Assembly: GCF_014648075.1 (NCBI RefSeq)
Contig: NZ_BMQK01000029.1
Coordinates: 1 to 51,190, forward strand
Direction: 5' to 3'
Source of the DNA: Streptomyces ruber
GTDB taxonomy: Bacteria > Actinomycetota > Actinomycetes > Streptomycetales > Streptomycetaceae
Length of the DNA: 51,190 nt
The position numbers and the translations under genes were made by a program. The notes below the pieces were generated by a model. It was not told where the DNA came from, did not search any database, and worked only from the letters and a program-made list of their open reading frames with translations. Shown here piece by piece: positions 1 to 8,546 of the stretch; the first letter of the stretch is position 1, and every line of letters begins with the position of its first letter.

Positions 1-105
1 CCACCCCCCAGGTCATTGGTTCGACAGGGGGGAACAGTCATGCCGGGCCCGGAGGCCAGCGGCCCTCTTGCAGGACCGCGAAAAACATAACGGGGGGAGC
101 GGTGG

Positions 106-582
106 ATGAGGGCAAGGTCAGTGCAGTTCCATGCCGACGGGGCCGGCGGTACGGCGCCGGACGAGTACCTCGTACGCGCCGGCTACGCGCTGGGCGCGGA
201 CGACGGCTCCATCGCGGACGCCCGTAACCACGCCGCCGCCCTTCTCGACCGGGCCCGCGACGACCATCAGCTGCCGATGCCGGGGCGCACGACAGATCTC
301 GGCCAGCTGGTGGTCAGCGAGCTGGTCACCAACGCCCGCACATACGCTCCCGGCCCGGTCCTGACGGAGCTGCGCGTCACCGTTGAGGCCGTGGAGGTCG
401 TCGTGTGGGACAGCAGCCCCACCCTTCCCGCGGCGAAGGCCGCCGATCCGAGCCGGATCGGCCAGCACGGCCTGGAGCTCGTCAAAGCCGTGACCGAGGA
501 CCTGTCCACCGATCGGGAGCCGGTCGGCAAGCGCATCACGGCCCGCATCACCCTGTCCGACGCATCCGGCACCGCCGCCTGA
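106..582 (+). CDS. ATP-binding protein, RsbW-like anti-sigma/HATPase family
   Basis: This 158-aa protein has a single GHKL-type ATP-binding domain. The N-box is visible as ELVTNA around residues 69-74 and a G-box-like GQHGLELV follows near residues 119-126. The family is very large in streptomycetes; members are HATPase_c_2 proteins related to the anti-sigma kinase RsbW, and most have no known partner. The ATG at 106 is preceded by a purine-rich GGGGGAG. No anti-anti-sigma or sigma gene lies beside it: the next 385 bases are gene-free and then wrecked genes begin. The family is clear; which sigma factor, if any, it controls cannot be read from the sequence. Confidence 0.8.
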   Translation: MRARSVQFHADGAGGTAPDEYLVRAGYALGADDGSIADARNHAAALLDRARDDHQLPMPGRTTDLGQLVVSELVTNARTYAPGPVLTELRVTVEAVEVVVWDSSPTLPAAKAADPSRIGQHGLELVKAVTEDLSTDREPVGKRITARITLSDASGTAA

Positions 583-968
583 GGCAGCGGCGGACCCCTG
601 GACGAACGAGCGCCGCGACCGGACCGGCGCCCGCAGCGAAGTGGCCGGCCGGGCCGGTCGTCCATCCGCGGCGAGCGCGCCATCGCCGCCGCCTCCGGCC
701 AGGGAGGCTCGCATTCAGTGCGGTCAGGAACCCGACGACCGGCTCCGCACCGCCTGCCGGACGCCTACCGTCCCGCCCTCCCGAACACCGGCTGCCGTGC
801 CTGTACGGAACTTGCCGTCGAGCTCGGTGCCCGCCCGCAGCCGGACGAGCGTGGCCGCGCGGAACACCGGCAACGCCGCCGTTGTGTATCGGGTGACCTG
901 TTGTCGCCTGCGCTGTGGGAACGGGTCGGGTCGGCCTTGCACCTTCTGCTGCGTGGCATCGGTGTCCG
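583..968. other. Gene-free stretch
   Basis: No reading frame here resembles a recognisable family on either strand. The minus strand has a short stretch with coding-like composition around 780-900, but it has no start and no recognisable motif. It may be another decayed fragment. Confidence 0.4.
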
Positions 969-1199
969 CTACGGCGTGCCAGTGAGCCCGCCCAGTACGT
1001 CGTACATCTGCTGTGGTGTCAGGGGCACCACGGGCAGCGGCCGTTGCGCGGCTTCCGAGCGCAGCCCGTCCAGCAGGAAGGCGACGTGGCGGCGCCAGGC
1101 GTCCGGCGCGGGGTCCGCTTGCGCGCGAGCGAGCAGGGCGCTGGTGGCGAAGACGACCATGAGGTCTTCGCTGATGAAGGACGGGTAGTCGTAAGGCAG
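969..1199 (-). pseudogene. TetR-family regulator, C-terminal fragment
   Basis: About 76 codons read as the C-terminal ligand-binding end of a TetR regulator: a run like SEDLMVVFATSALL, then APDAWRRHVAFLLDGLR and a terminal TPQQMYDVL helix. The N-terminal helix-turn-helix is missing. Upstream the frame runs into about 120 bases of unrecognised sequence and then the lysA remnant. It has no plausible start and cannot bind DNA by itself, so it is a relic. The assignment is by resemblance to the family's C-terminal helices only. Confidence 0.5.
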
Positions 1200-1324
1200 C
1201 GTGGGCGGTTGTCCTGTGGTGCCTGCCGGGTTGTCCTCGTATCGGTTGCGTCGTCGTGGGTGCGCGGTTCGGGAACGGACTGGTCGGTCGCGTCTTCCGG
1301 CTCCTGGTGGGTGGCCTGCGGTGC

Positions 1325-2247
1325 GGCCCCGGGTCGTCGCTCATGCCGCCGTCCACGGCCACGAAGAGGTGGTCGCCCGTGCGCTTGACGGCCAGTACGC
1401 GGTGGGGGGCGACGCCCGCGGGGCCGACGATCGCGCATCCGGGTTCGATGATCAGGCGGGGCTCGGGCAGTCCGGCCGTGGCACACGCGTCGGCCAGCTC
1501 CGCGCGGACCCTGCGGGCCAGCGCCGCCAGGCCCAGGACCTGTTCGCCGGGACGGTAGGCGATGCCGTGGCCGCCGCCGAGGTCGAGTTCGGGCAGGACC
1601 AGGCCGTGCTGCTCGTGCAACCGCGCCATCAGGCCGACCATGCGTCGCACGGCGAGGAGGTAGGGCTTGACGCCGGTAATCTGGGAGCCCAGGTGGCAGT
1701 GCAGGCCCGTCAGGCGCAGTCGGGGCTGGTTCGAGGATGCGGGTGATGGCGTGCTGGGCGTAGCCGTCGGCGATCGACAGGCCGGACTTCTGGTCGTCCG
1801 TGCCGGTGCGGATCTTCTCGTGGCCGCCGGTGCTGATCCCGGGCACCACGCGGACCACCACCTTCTGGTGCCCGCCCGGGGCCACGGCGGCGGCCAGCCG
1901 TGCGATCTCCGAGAGGTCGTCGACGACGACGCGGCCGACGCCGAGGCGCAGCGCCGCCTCGAGGTCGCGCGGTGATTCGGCGTTGCCGTGCAGCACGATG
2001 CGTTCCGGTGGGAAGCCGGTGGTGACGGCGGTTTCGAGTTCGCCGGCGGAGCAGACGTCGAGGCCGAGGCCCTCCTCGGCCGTCCAGTGAGCCATGGCCC
2101 GGCACAGGAACGCCTTGGCGGCGTAGAGGATCTCGGCGTCGGGGAAGGCGTTGCGGTAGGCGCGGCAGCGTGCGCGCACCTCGGCCTCGTCGAGGACGTA
2201 GACGGGGGTGCCGAAGCGGCCGGCGATGTCTGCGAGGGATACGCCAC
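1325..2247 (-). pseudogene. lysA: Diaminopimelate decarboxylase-like gene, truncated at both ends and frameshifted
   Basis: The fragment encodes a fold-type III PLP decarboxylase of the LysA family, which makes lysine from meso-diaminopimelate. Recognisable blocks are GTPVYVLDEAEVRARC, YAAKAFLCRAM (with the PLP lysine), EEGLGLDVCSAGEL, LTGLHCHLGSQI, LDLGGGHGIAY and EPGCAIVGPAG. A one-base shift near 1725-1735 moves the reading from one frame to the next between ITRILE and NQPRLRLTG. The N-terminal 30-40 residues are cut off exactly at 2247/2248, where an IS-element end begins. The C-terminus stops after VDGGMSDDPGP near 1325, losing the second half of the beta domain. It is non-functional. 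Confidence 0.8.
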
Positions 2248-2670
2248 TGGCTGTGTTGCTTTCTCGGGGAGGCGTTTCTCGACAACTGTGGGAGGCGCTT
2301 CGAAGACCCCTGAGTGATCAACATCGATGAGTTTCAACGTCGCTCATCTGTGCACCCTCAGGGTCACGCCGTTGCCGGCCGAAGGAGCGGGGCGAGGGCG
2401 GTGCGCAGGTCCGCGAGTCGGCGGTAGAGGATTCCTGTCATACCGAGGCGGATGGCGGCGTCGATGTTCTCCTGCCGGTCGTCTATGAACAGACATCGGT
2501 CCGCTTGGGCACCGGCCTGCTGCGCTGCGATCTTGTATATGCGCAGGTCCGGCTTCGCGATGCCTGCCTGAGAACTGTTGACGATGGCGTCGGCAAGGTC
2601 GGTCAGTCCGAGCTGCGCTAGATCTTGGTCCAGCCACGCCGTTGCGTTGGTGACGAGGATGAGCGGGCAG
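2248..2670. mobile_element. End fragment of a second copy of the IS21-family/HAD element
   Basis: These 423 bases match 7683-8105 with one difference seen (2309 versus 7744). The match begins exactly at the TGGCT that starts the complete element at 7683. Left of it the flanks are unrelated: a lysA remnant here, a UvrA-like gene there. The piece holds the element terminus and the 3' half of its HAD gene. It ends abruptly at 2670, where serine-recombinase sequence begins at 2671. It is best read as the surviving end of a second insertion. Confidence 0.85.
2364..2670 (-). pseudogene. HAD hydrolase, C-terminal fragment
   Basis: This is the C-terminal half of the HAD-family hydrolase that is intact at 7799-8446, with an identical stop position relative to the repeat. 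Motif III/IV residues (GIAKPD and LFIDDR) are retained. The N-terminal nucleophile motif DLDG is lost beyond 2670. It has no start of its own and lies tail-on to the recombinase. Confidence 0.85.
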
Positions 2671-2674
2671 CCTC

Positions 2675-3412
2675 GTGCCCCAGCTCGCCAAGACGCTCAG
2701 CGTGCCGACCCCGGCCGTACGCAAGCCGGGCTCGGTGTGGACCGAGCTGCCCCGACCGGTGAGCGCCGGCGCCGAACCGGTCGGGCACGTCCGCCTCGGC
2801 TACGCCCGCGCCTCGACCGCCCGACAGTCCCTCGATGCACAACTCGACTCCCTCGCCGAGGCCGGGGTGACCCGCGTCTTCTCGGAGAAGATCTCTACCC
2901 GCGCCACCCGGCGCCCCGAGCTGGAGGCCGCCGTGAAGCTCGCCGGAGAGATCCGCTCCTCCGGCGTCGCCGTGACCCTCGTCGTCCACGAGCACAAACG
3001 GCTCGGCCGCGGCATCGAACTCGCCATGCTCGCCGAAGAGCTGAAGGCGAGCGACGTCGGCCTGGAGTTCCTCACCGGAGAACTCAAGGGCTCGCACGAC
3101 CCGTCCGGGATCGTGTTCACCGTGCTCGCCGCGATGTCCGGCATGGAGCGCGAGTACATCCGCGACCGCACCCTCGAAGGCCACGAGTCCGCCCGCAGGC
3201 GCGGCAAGACCATCGGCGGCGCGGGCGTCACCGACGACTCCATGCTGTCCATGGCCCTGCACCTACGCGCCCAGGAGATGAGCCTGCGCGACATCGCCAA
3301 ACGGCTCGTCATCACCACCGGCGCGAAGAAGGGTCAAAACCCGTCGCCCGCCACCGTCATGCGGATGCTCCGCGAGCATGACGAGCAGGCCGCCCCAGCG
3401 GTGAGCACGTGA
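2675..3412 (+). CDS. Serine recombinase (resolvase/invertase family)
   Basis: This 245-aa protein has a small serine-recombinase catalytic domain: GYARASTARQSLDAQ with the nucleophilic serine near residue 48, VVHEHKRLGRG, and an FTVLAAMSGMEREYIRDRT core helix. A C-terminal Hin-type helix-turn-helix follows (MSLRDIAKRL, SPATVMRML). The given GTG start lies only 5 bases beyond the end of the IS fragment at 2670. The first 30 or so residues precede the usual domain start, so the true start may be further in or the original 5' end may be lost. It could be a Tn3-type resolvase; a Tn3-type transposase remnant exists 35 kb away but no link is shown. Confidence 0.85.
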   Translation: MPQLAKTLSVPTPAVRKPGSVWTELPRPVSAGAEPVGHVRLGYARASTARQSLDAQLDSLAEAGVTRVFSEKISTRATRRPELEAAVKLAGEIRSSGVAVTLVVHEHKRLGRGIELAMLAEELKASDVGLEFLTGELKGSHDPSGIVFTVLAAMSGMEREYIRDRTLEGHESARRRGKTIGGAGVTDDSMLSMALHLRAQEMSLRDIAKRLVITTGAKKGQNPSPATVMRMLREHDEQAAPAVST

Positions 3413-3448
3413 TCACCCGCTACTTTGCACCATGGGTCAGAGATAGGA

Positions 3449-4373
3449 CGCCGGGGCCTCCGTACCGCTCACGGCCACGACGCTGCTGCTGTACGCCAAC
3501 ACCACCCTGCTCCGGGCGGCCGGGATCCACGAGGTGCCGCGCACCTGGGAGGAGGTGGAGGCCGCCTGCGCTGCGGTCACCGGCCCGGGAGGCGGTGCGC
3601 AGCACGGCATCACCTGGGCGAACGACGGCTGGGTGGGCCAGCAGGCGGTGGCGCAGCAGGGCGGGCTGCTGGCCGACCGGGCCAACGGGCGGTCCGGGCG
3701 CGCCCGGACGGTCGACCTGGCCTCCAAGGAGCTGCTGCGCTGGGCCGAGTGGTGGGCCGGGCTCCATGAGCGCGGGCACTACCTCCGCACCGGCGGGCCC
3801 TCGGACTGGGAGGGGGCGTTCGGCGCGTTCGCCGAGCAGCGGGTGGCCCTGGTGCTCGACTCCTCCAAGGCCGCCGACGACCTCGTACGGTGCGGGGCGC
3901 GGGCGGGGTTCACCGTGGCGGCCGCGCCGATGCCCCGCGCCGCGGCGGCCCCGTACGCGGGCAATCCCGTCTCGGGCGACTCGCTGTGGCTGGCCCGGGG
4001 GCTCGACCCCGTCAAGCGGGACGGGGCACTGGCCCTGATGCAGTATCTGATCGGCCCGGAGCATGCCGCCGGCTGGCACCGCGACCACGGTTTCGTGCCG
4101 GTGACGGGGGCGGCGTACGCGTCGCTGGAGGAGTCCGGCTGGTTCCGTGAGCGGCCGCACCAGCGGGTGGCCACCGAGCAGCTCGGGCTCTCGGACCGTT
4201 CGCCGGCCGCGCTGGGCCCGCTGCTCGGCGAGCTCCCGGGCGTCCACGACGTCATGGCGCGGGCGATGGACGAGGTGCTGCTGCGCTCGGCGGACCCGGC
4301 CCAGGTGTTCGCCCGGGCCACGGCGGAGGCGCAGGCGCTGCTGGACGGCTACCACGAGCGGCTCGGGCTCTGA
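3449..4373 (+). pseudogene. ABC transporter extracellular solute-binding protein, 5' truncated
   Basis: About 308 codons encode the C-terminal two-thirds of a sugar-type (UgpB/MalE-like) solute-binding lipoprotein. Visible blocks are LLLYANTTLLRAAGI, PRTWEEVEAAC, GDSLWLARG and LMQYLIGPEHAAGWHRDHGFVPVT. The signal peptide, lipobox and first lobe (about 100-130 residues) are absent: the frame opens at a TAG at 3446-3448, just after the recombinase gene. A GTG at 3534 could start a 279-aa product, but it would lack an export signal. No permease genes follow. It is a relic of a carbohydrate transporter operon. Confidence 0.75.
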
Positions 4374-4428
4374 CGTCTGTCCTCCCCGTGGTGGCCGGGC
4401 CGAGGGGCCCGGGTGACGGCGGGGCGGG

Positions 4429-4458
4429 CGAGGGCCCGGCCGGACGGCCGGGCCCTCG
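4429..4458. terminator. Bidirectional hairpin terminator
   Basis: A perfect 13-bp stem, CGAGGGCCCGGCC paired with GGCCGGGCCCTCG, has a 4-base loop. It lies between the convergent solute-binding-protein remnant and the alpha/beta hydrolase, as expected for a shared terminator. Confidence 0.75.
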
Positions 4459-4474
4459 CGTCGTGCGCCGTGCA

Positions 4475-5311
4475 TCAGCCCTTCAGGAAGGCGGTGATCT
4501 CGGGTGCGACCTTCTTGGGCGCCATGACGACGGCGCCGTGGTTGACACCGGGCAGGACCCGGTGCTCGGCGTCGGGGAGGACCCCGGCGAGGGCCTCGCC
4601 GGCGCGGCGCATGGAGTCGCCGCTCTTGCCGCCGGTCAGCACCCGGGTCGGTACGGTCGCCGGCGACCAGTCGCCGGGGGAGAGCGGTTCGCCCCGCTGG
4701 GTGTCGCCCATGACGGCGATGTCGTAGGGCAGGGTGTGGGCCATGCCGGTGAGCGTGCGCCACACGCCGGGCATCAGCCGCATGGAGGCGACGGCGATGC
4801 CGGGCATGCCCTGGACCTTGGTCATGAAGAACTTGACCGCTTCGGCGCGCCGGTCCTCGGCCAGCAGGGTGTTCACCTGCCGGGCCAGGTCCCTGGGCGG
4901 GCCGTCGTCGCCCGCGGCCACCACGAAGGGCGGTTCGAAGAGCGCGAGCCGGTCGATCTTCAGTCCGGCCACGGCGGCGCGCAGGGCGAGGACGGCTCCG
5001 GAGGAGGAGCCGAACAGCGAGGCGCTGCCGCCCGCGTGGCCGATCAGGGCCGCGATGTCCTCGATCTCCCGCTCGACCGCGTAGTCGGCGGCGTCCCCGC
5101 TGGCGCCCCGGCCCCGGCGGTCGTAGTTGATGACCGTGAAGTGCTCGGCCAGCAGGGCGGCGAGCTTCTTGGTGTCGGAGCGGTCGGCCAGCGCGGAGGC
5201 CACCAGGATCACGGCGGGCCCGGACCCCGACTGCTCGAACGCTATGTCGGTGCCATCGGCGGAGACGACCCGTCCTTCGGTGGTGGCCGCCTTGGTTCGG
5301 GTTGCGGACAT
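4475..5311 (-). CDS. Alpha/beta-fold hydrolase
   Basis: This 278-aa protein has a complete alpha/beta-hydrolase core: the oxyanion-side INYDRRGRGASG block, the nucleophile elbow GSSSGA (G-x-S-x-G), and the catalytic histidine in GVNHGAVV near the C-terminus. The ATG at 5311 is chosen because GGAGAG sits 6-11 bases upstream and the sequence before it is terminator-like. The protein resembles small soluble esterase/lactonase-type hydrolases that often sit beside drug-modifying or resistance genes, but its substrate is unknown. It lies 100 bp downstream of the UvrA-like gene on the same strand, separated by a strong hairpin, so it probably has its own promoter. Confidence 0.85.
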   Translation of the reverse strand: MSATRTKAATTEGRVVSADGTDIAFEQSGSGPAVILVASALADRSDTKKLAALLAEHFTVINYDRRGRGASGDAADYAVEREIEDIAALIGHAGGSASLFGSSSGAVLALRAAVAGLKIDRLALFEPPFVVAAGDDGPPRDLARQVNTLLAEDRRAEAVKFFMTKVQGMPGIAVASMRLMPGVWRTLTGMAHTLPYDIAVMGDTQRGEPLSPGDWSPATVPTRVLTGGKSGDSMRRAGEALAGVLPDAEHRVLPGVNHGAVVMAPKKVAPEITAFLKG

Positions 5312-5368
5312 GTTCTCTCCGGTTGGTGTGATGCGGTGTCGGTGGTCGGGCGGTGTCCCGCGCGAGGG

Positions 5369-5406
5369 GGCCGGGCCCGCGGCCGCGAGGGGCCGCGGGC
5401 CCGGCC
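5369..5406 (-). terminator. Strong hairpin terminator after the UvrA-like gene
   Basis: A perfect 16-bp inverted repeat, GGCCGGGCCCGCGGCC paired with GGCCGCGGGCCCGGCC, has a 6-base loop. It starts immediately after the stop codon of the UvrA-like gene (5412-5414) and before the alpha/beta-hydrolase start. Confidence 0.8.
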
Positions 5407-5411
5407 GGCCG

Positions 5412-7772
5412 CTAGGCACAGTAGCGGGCCAGGTGCTCGCCCGTCAGGGAGCCGTCGGCGGCGAGGAGTTCCTTCGGCGTGCCGGTGAACACGATCCGGC
5501 CGCCGTCCTTCCCGCCCTCCGGCCCGAGGTCGACGATCCAGTCGGCCTGGGCGATCACATCGAGGTGGTGCTCGATGACGATCACGGTGTTGCCGGCGTC
5601 GGCCAGCCGGTTCAGCAGGGTGAGCAGCGTGTCGATGTCCGACAGATGCAGACCGGTCGTGGGCTCGTCCAGGACGAACACGCTGCCGGTGCGGTGCAGC
5701 TGGTCGGCGAGCTTGATGCGCTGGAGCTCCCCGCCCGACAGGCTGCTGAGCGGCTGGCCGAGGCCGAGATAGCCGAGGCCCACGTCGACGAGGGCGCGGA
5801 GCCTGTCGTTCAGCGCCTTCTCCGGGAAGAACTCCACGGCCTCGGCCGCGGGCATCTCCAGCACGTCGGCGATGGACTTCCCGCGCAGCCGGTGCTCGAG
5901 GACCTCCTCCTTGAAACGGCGGCCCTCGCAGACGGCGCAGTGGGTGGTCACCGGGTCCATGAACGCCAGCTCGGTGATGATGACACCGCGGCCCTGGCAC
6001 TCCTCGCAGGCGCCCTTGGAGTTGAAGCTGAACAGGGCCGCGTTGGCGCCGGTGGCCTTGGCGAACAGCTTGCGCAGCGGGTCCATCAGCCCGAGGTAGG
6101 TCACCGGTGTGGAGCGCGAGGAGGCGGCGATGGCGGACTGGTCGACGAAGACCGCGTCCGGGTGCGCGGCCATGAACGCCTCCCCGATGAGGCTGCTCTT
6201 GCCCGAGCCGGCGACCCCGGTGACGGCGGTGAGCACCCCGGCGGGGATGTCGACGGAGACGTTCTTGAGGTTGTGCAGGGCGGCGTCGGTGACGGACAGC
6301 TTCCCCGTGGGCTCGCGCACGCTGTCCTTGATCCGCCCGGTGCGGCGCAGGCTCGTGCCGGTGAGCGTCTGCGCGGACCGCAGGTCCTCGTAGCTGCCCT
6401 GGAAGACGATCTCGCCGCCCTGCGCGCCGGCCCGCGGGCCGACGTCGACGATGTGGTCGGCGACGGCGATGACGTCCGGGTCGTGCTCCACGACGAGCAC
6501 CGTGTTGCCCTTGTCGCGCAGGGCCCGCAGCAGGTCGTTGAGCCGGCCGACGTCGCGCGGGTGCAGGCCGATGCTCGGCTCGTCGAAGATGTACGTCATA
6601 CCGGTCAGCTCGCTGCCCAGCAGCCGGACCATCTTCAGCCGCTGTCCCTCGCCGCCGGAGAGGGTGCCGGTGGGCCGGTCCAGGCTGAGATAGCCCAGAC
6701 CGATGCCGATGACGCGCTCCAGGGCGGCGCGCGCGGCGGCCACCAGGGACGCGGCCTCGGGCCGGTCGACCGCGGCGAGGGCGCCGACGAGTTCGCCGAT
6801 CTCCATCCGGGAGAAGTCGGCGATGTTGTGGCCGTCGATCCGGCAGGCGAGCGCCGCCGGGCCGAGCCGGGCGCCCCGGCAGTCGGGGCAGACGCCGTCG
6901 GTGATGAACTGCTCGACGGTCCGGCGCTTGCGCTCGCTCAGGGAGCTCAGGTCCCGCTTGAGGTTGAGCCGGGTGAACCGGTCGGCCAGGCCCTCGTAGG
7001 CGGTCTGGAACTCGGTGCTCTTGGTCTTCACCGTCACCTTGCCGCCGGTGCCGTGCAGCAGGGTGTCCATCTCCTCCGCCGTGTAGTCGGCGAGCGGCTT
7101 GGCCGGGTCCAGCCGGCCGGAGCGGGCCCATATCTGCCAGTCCGGGCTGCCCACCTTGTACTCCGGGAACAGCACGGCGCCGTCGTCCAGGGACCTGGAC
7201 CTGTCCAGCATCCTGTCCAGGTCCAGGGTGACGCTCTGGCCGAGGCCGTCGCAGCCGGGACACATGCCCTGCGGGTCGTTGAAGGAGAAGGCCGACACGG
7301 GCAGCGGTCCACCGTCGCCACAGGAGCCGAAGCGGGCGAACAGGGCCCGGATCAGCGGCTGGATGTCGGTCATGGTGCCGACGGTGGAGCGGGCGCTGCC
7401 GCCGACCGGCTTCTGGTCGACGACGACCGGGGTGGTCAGGTTCCCGATGCGCTCCGCCGCGGGGCGTTCGTACTTCGGCAGCTGGTTGCGGATGTACCAG
7501 CTGAAGGTGGCGTTGAGCTGCCGCTGGGCCTCCACCGCGACGGTGTCGAAGACGATCGAGGACTTCCCCGAGCCGGAGACCCCGGTGAAGACCGTGATCT
7601 TGTTGTGCGGGAGGGTGAGGGACACGTCCTTGAGGTTGTGCACCCGGGCACCGGTGATGCTGATGCCGTCGGCATCGCCCGGTGGCTGTGTTGCTTTCTC
7701 GGGGAGGCGTTTCTCGACAACTGTGGGAGGCGCTTCGAAGACCTCTGAGTGATCAACATCGATGAGTTTCAA
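5412..7772 (-). CDS. UvrA-like ABC ATPase (DrrC-type drug-resistance family) with an IS-derived N-terminus
   Basis: This 786-aa protein has two ABC modules of the UvrA class: Walker A GVSGSGKS at residues 64-71, a zinc-type CPGCDGLG, a CPDCRGARLG block, signature LSGGEGQRLKM and IFDEPSIGLHPRD. The second module has GVAGSGKSSL, CEECQGRG, LSGGELQRIKL and VLDEPTTGLHLSD. UvrA repair proteins are about 950 aa; this shorter form matches the UvrA2/DrrC group linked to self-resistance against DNA-binding antibiotics. Codons 1-30, starting at a TTG at 7772, come from the terminus of the IS21-family element (7683-7772). Native-looking sequence starts at GDADGISITGARVHN. The original start was probably removed and replaced. 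Another start such as an internal GTG is possible but would cut into the first strand. Confidence 0.85.
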   Translation of the reverse strand: MKLIDVDHSEVFEAPPTVVEKRLPEKATQPPGDADGISITGARVHNLKDVSLTLPHNKITVFTGVSGSGKSSIVFDTVAVEAQRQLNATFSWYIRNQLPKYERPAAERIGNLTTPVVVDQKPVGGSARSTVGTMTDIQPLIRALFARFGSCGDGGPLPVSAFSFNDPQGMCPGCDGLGQSVTLDLDRMLDRSRSLDDGAVLFPEYKVGSPDWQIWARSGRLDPAKPLADYTAEEMDTLLHGTGGKVTVKTKSTEFQTAYEGLADRFTRLNLKRDLSSLSERKRRTVEQFITDGVCPDCRGARLGPAALACRIDGHNIADFSRMEIGELVGALAAVDRPEAASLVAAARAALERVIGIGLGYLSLDRPTGTLSGGEGQRLKMVRLLGSELTGMTYIFDEPSIGLHPRDVGRLNDLLRALRDKGNTVLVVEHDPDVIAVADHIVDVGPRAGAQGGEIVFQGSYEDLRSAQTLTGTSLRRTGRIKDSVREPTGKLSVTDAALHNLKNVSVDIPAGVLTAVTGVAGSGKSSLIGEAFMAAHPDAVFVDQSAIAASSRSTPVTYLGLMDPLRKLFAKATGANAALFSFNSKGACEECQGRGVIITELAFMDPVTTHCAVCEGRRFKEEVLEHRLRGKSIADVLEMPAAEAVEFFPEKALNDRLRALVDVGLGYLGLGQPLSSLSGGELQRIKLADQLHRTGSVFVLDEPTTGLHLSDIDTLLTLLNRLADAGNTVIVIEHHLDVIAQADWIVDLGPEGGKDGGRIVFTGTPKELLAADGSLTGEHLARYCA
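7683..7731 (+). repeat. Left terminal inverted repeat of the IS21-family element
   Basis: The sequence begins TGGCTGTG and contains GGCGTTT, TCGA, ACTG and GGGAGGC in the same spacing as the right end at 11073-11121 read on the other strand. The same terminus occurs at 2248-2296. Read outward on the minus strand it encodes residues 14-30 of the adjoining UvrA-like protein. Confidence 0.7.
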
Positions 7773-7798
7773 CGTCGCTCATCTGTGCACCCTCAGGG

Positions 7799-8446
7799 TC
7801 ACGCCGTTGCCGGCCGAAGGAGCGGGGCGAGGGCGGTGCGCAGGTCCGCGAGTCGGCGGTAGAGGATTCCTGTCATACCGAGGCGGATGGCGGCGTCGAT
7901 GTTCTCCTGCCGGTCGTCTATGAACAGACATCGGTCCGCTTGGGCACCGGCCTGCTGCGCTGCGATCTTGTATATGCGCAGGTCCGGCTTCGCGATGCCT
8001 GCCTGAGAACTGTTGACGATGGCGTCGGCAAGGTCGGTCAGTCCGAGCTGCGCTAGATCTTGGTCCAGCCACGCCGTTGCGTTGGTGACGAGGATGAGCG
8101 GGCAGTGCTTTCGAGCTTGCCGGAGGAGGTCCACGACGGTTCCGTCCGCCCAGAAGTCGGCATCGGCGAAGGCCCGGGCGAGAGTACGAGCGGTAGGCAG
8201 GGACACACGAGAGGCCAGGTTGTCGGCTATGGCATCCTCCCACTCGGTTTTGGTGATGCGTCCGAGCAGCAACGGCATGTCGACCTCCGGCGCGTAGCCA
8301 ACGGCCGCGGTACTGCCCTCAGGCAATCCCGCCTCACGCTCGAGGCGGGCGACCTCGGTCATGTCGTAGAAGCGGACGACGCCGTCGAGGTCGCACAAAA
8401 TGGCGTCGAAGGGCAGAGGGTGGCTGTCGGCCGGCGATGTCGTCAC
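7799..8446 (-). CDS. HAD-superfamily hydrolase (IS cargo gene)
   Basis: This 215-aa protein has all HAD motifs: DLDG with the nucleophile Asp19 and Asp21, a threonine in LVTNA (motif II), a lysine in GIAKPD (motif III) and LFIDDRQE (motif IV). The small cap between motifs I and II fits the HAD-IA phosphatase/dehalogenase group. The GTG at 8446 starts only a dozen residues before the core. The gene lies 100 bp downstream of istB on the same strand, inside the element ends. A 3' half copy sits at 2364-2670. Its role for the element or host is unknown; no transposition role is known for HAD enzymes in IS21 elements. Confidence 0.85.
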   Translation of the reverse strand: MTTSPADSHPLPFDAILCDLDGVVRFYDMTEVARLEREAGLPEGSTAAVGYAPEVDMPLLLGRITKTEWEDAIADNLASRVSLPTARTLARAFADADFWADGTVVDLLRQARKHCPLILVTNATAWLDQDLAQLGLTDLADAIVNSSQAGIAKPDLRIYKIAAQQAGAQADRCLFIDDRQENIDAAIRLGMTGILYRRLADLRTALAPLLRPATA

Positions 8447-8546
8447 TCGGCATGAATAGCATCCCGGCGATCAAGGAAGCCACAGCCGACGGTGCCCTTC
8501 CCACGCGACGTCTCACCACATCCGAGTTCTGTTCCCGGGCGGAGAG

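Noticed and set aside
5127..7748. Very long (873-codon) open frame on the plus strand
   Set aside because: It is antisense to the UvrA-like gene, whose motifs are unmistakable. The frame stays open only because of GC-rich codon structure, and its translation is low-complexity with no family motif.
8421..8446. Alternative left end of the IS21 element inside the HAD start (TGGCTGTCGG, TGTCGTCACT)
   Set aside because: It matches the right terminus only over a few bases, whereas 7683-7731 matches at 36 of 49 positions and coincides with the start of the independent second copy.
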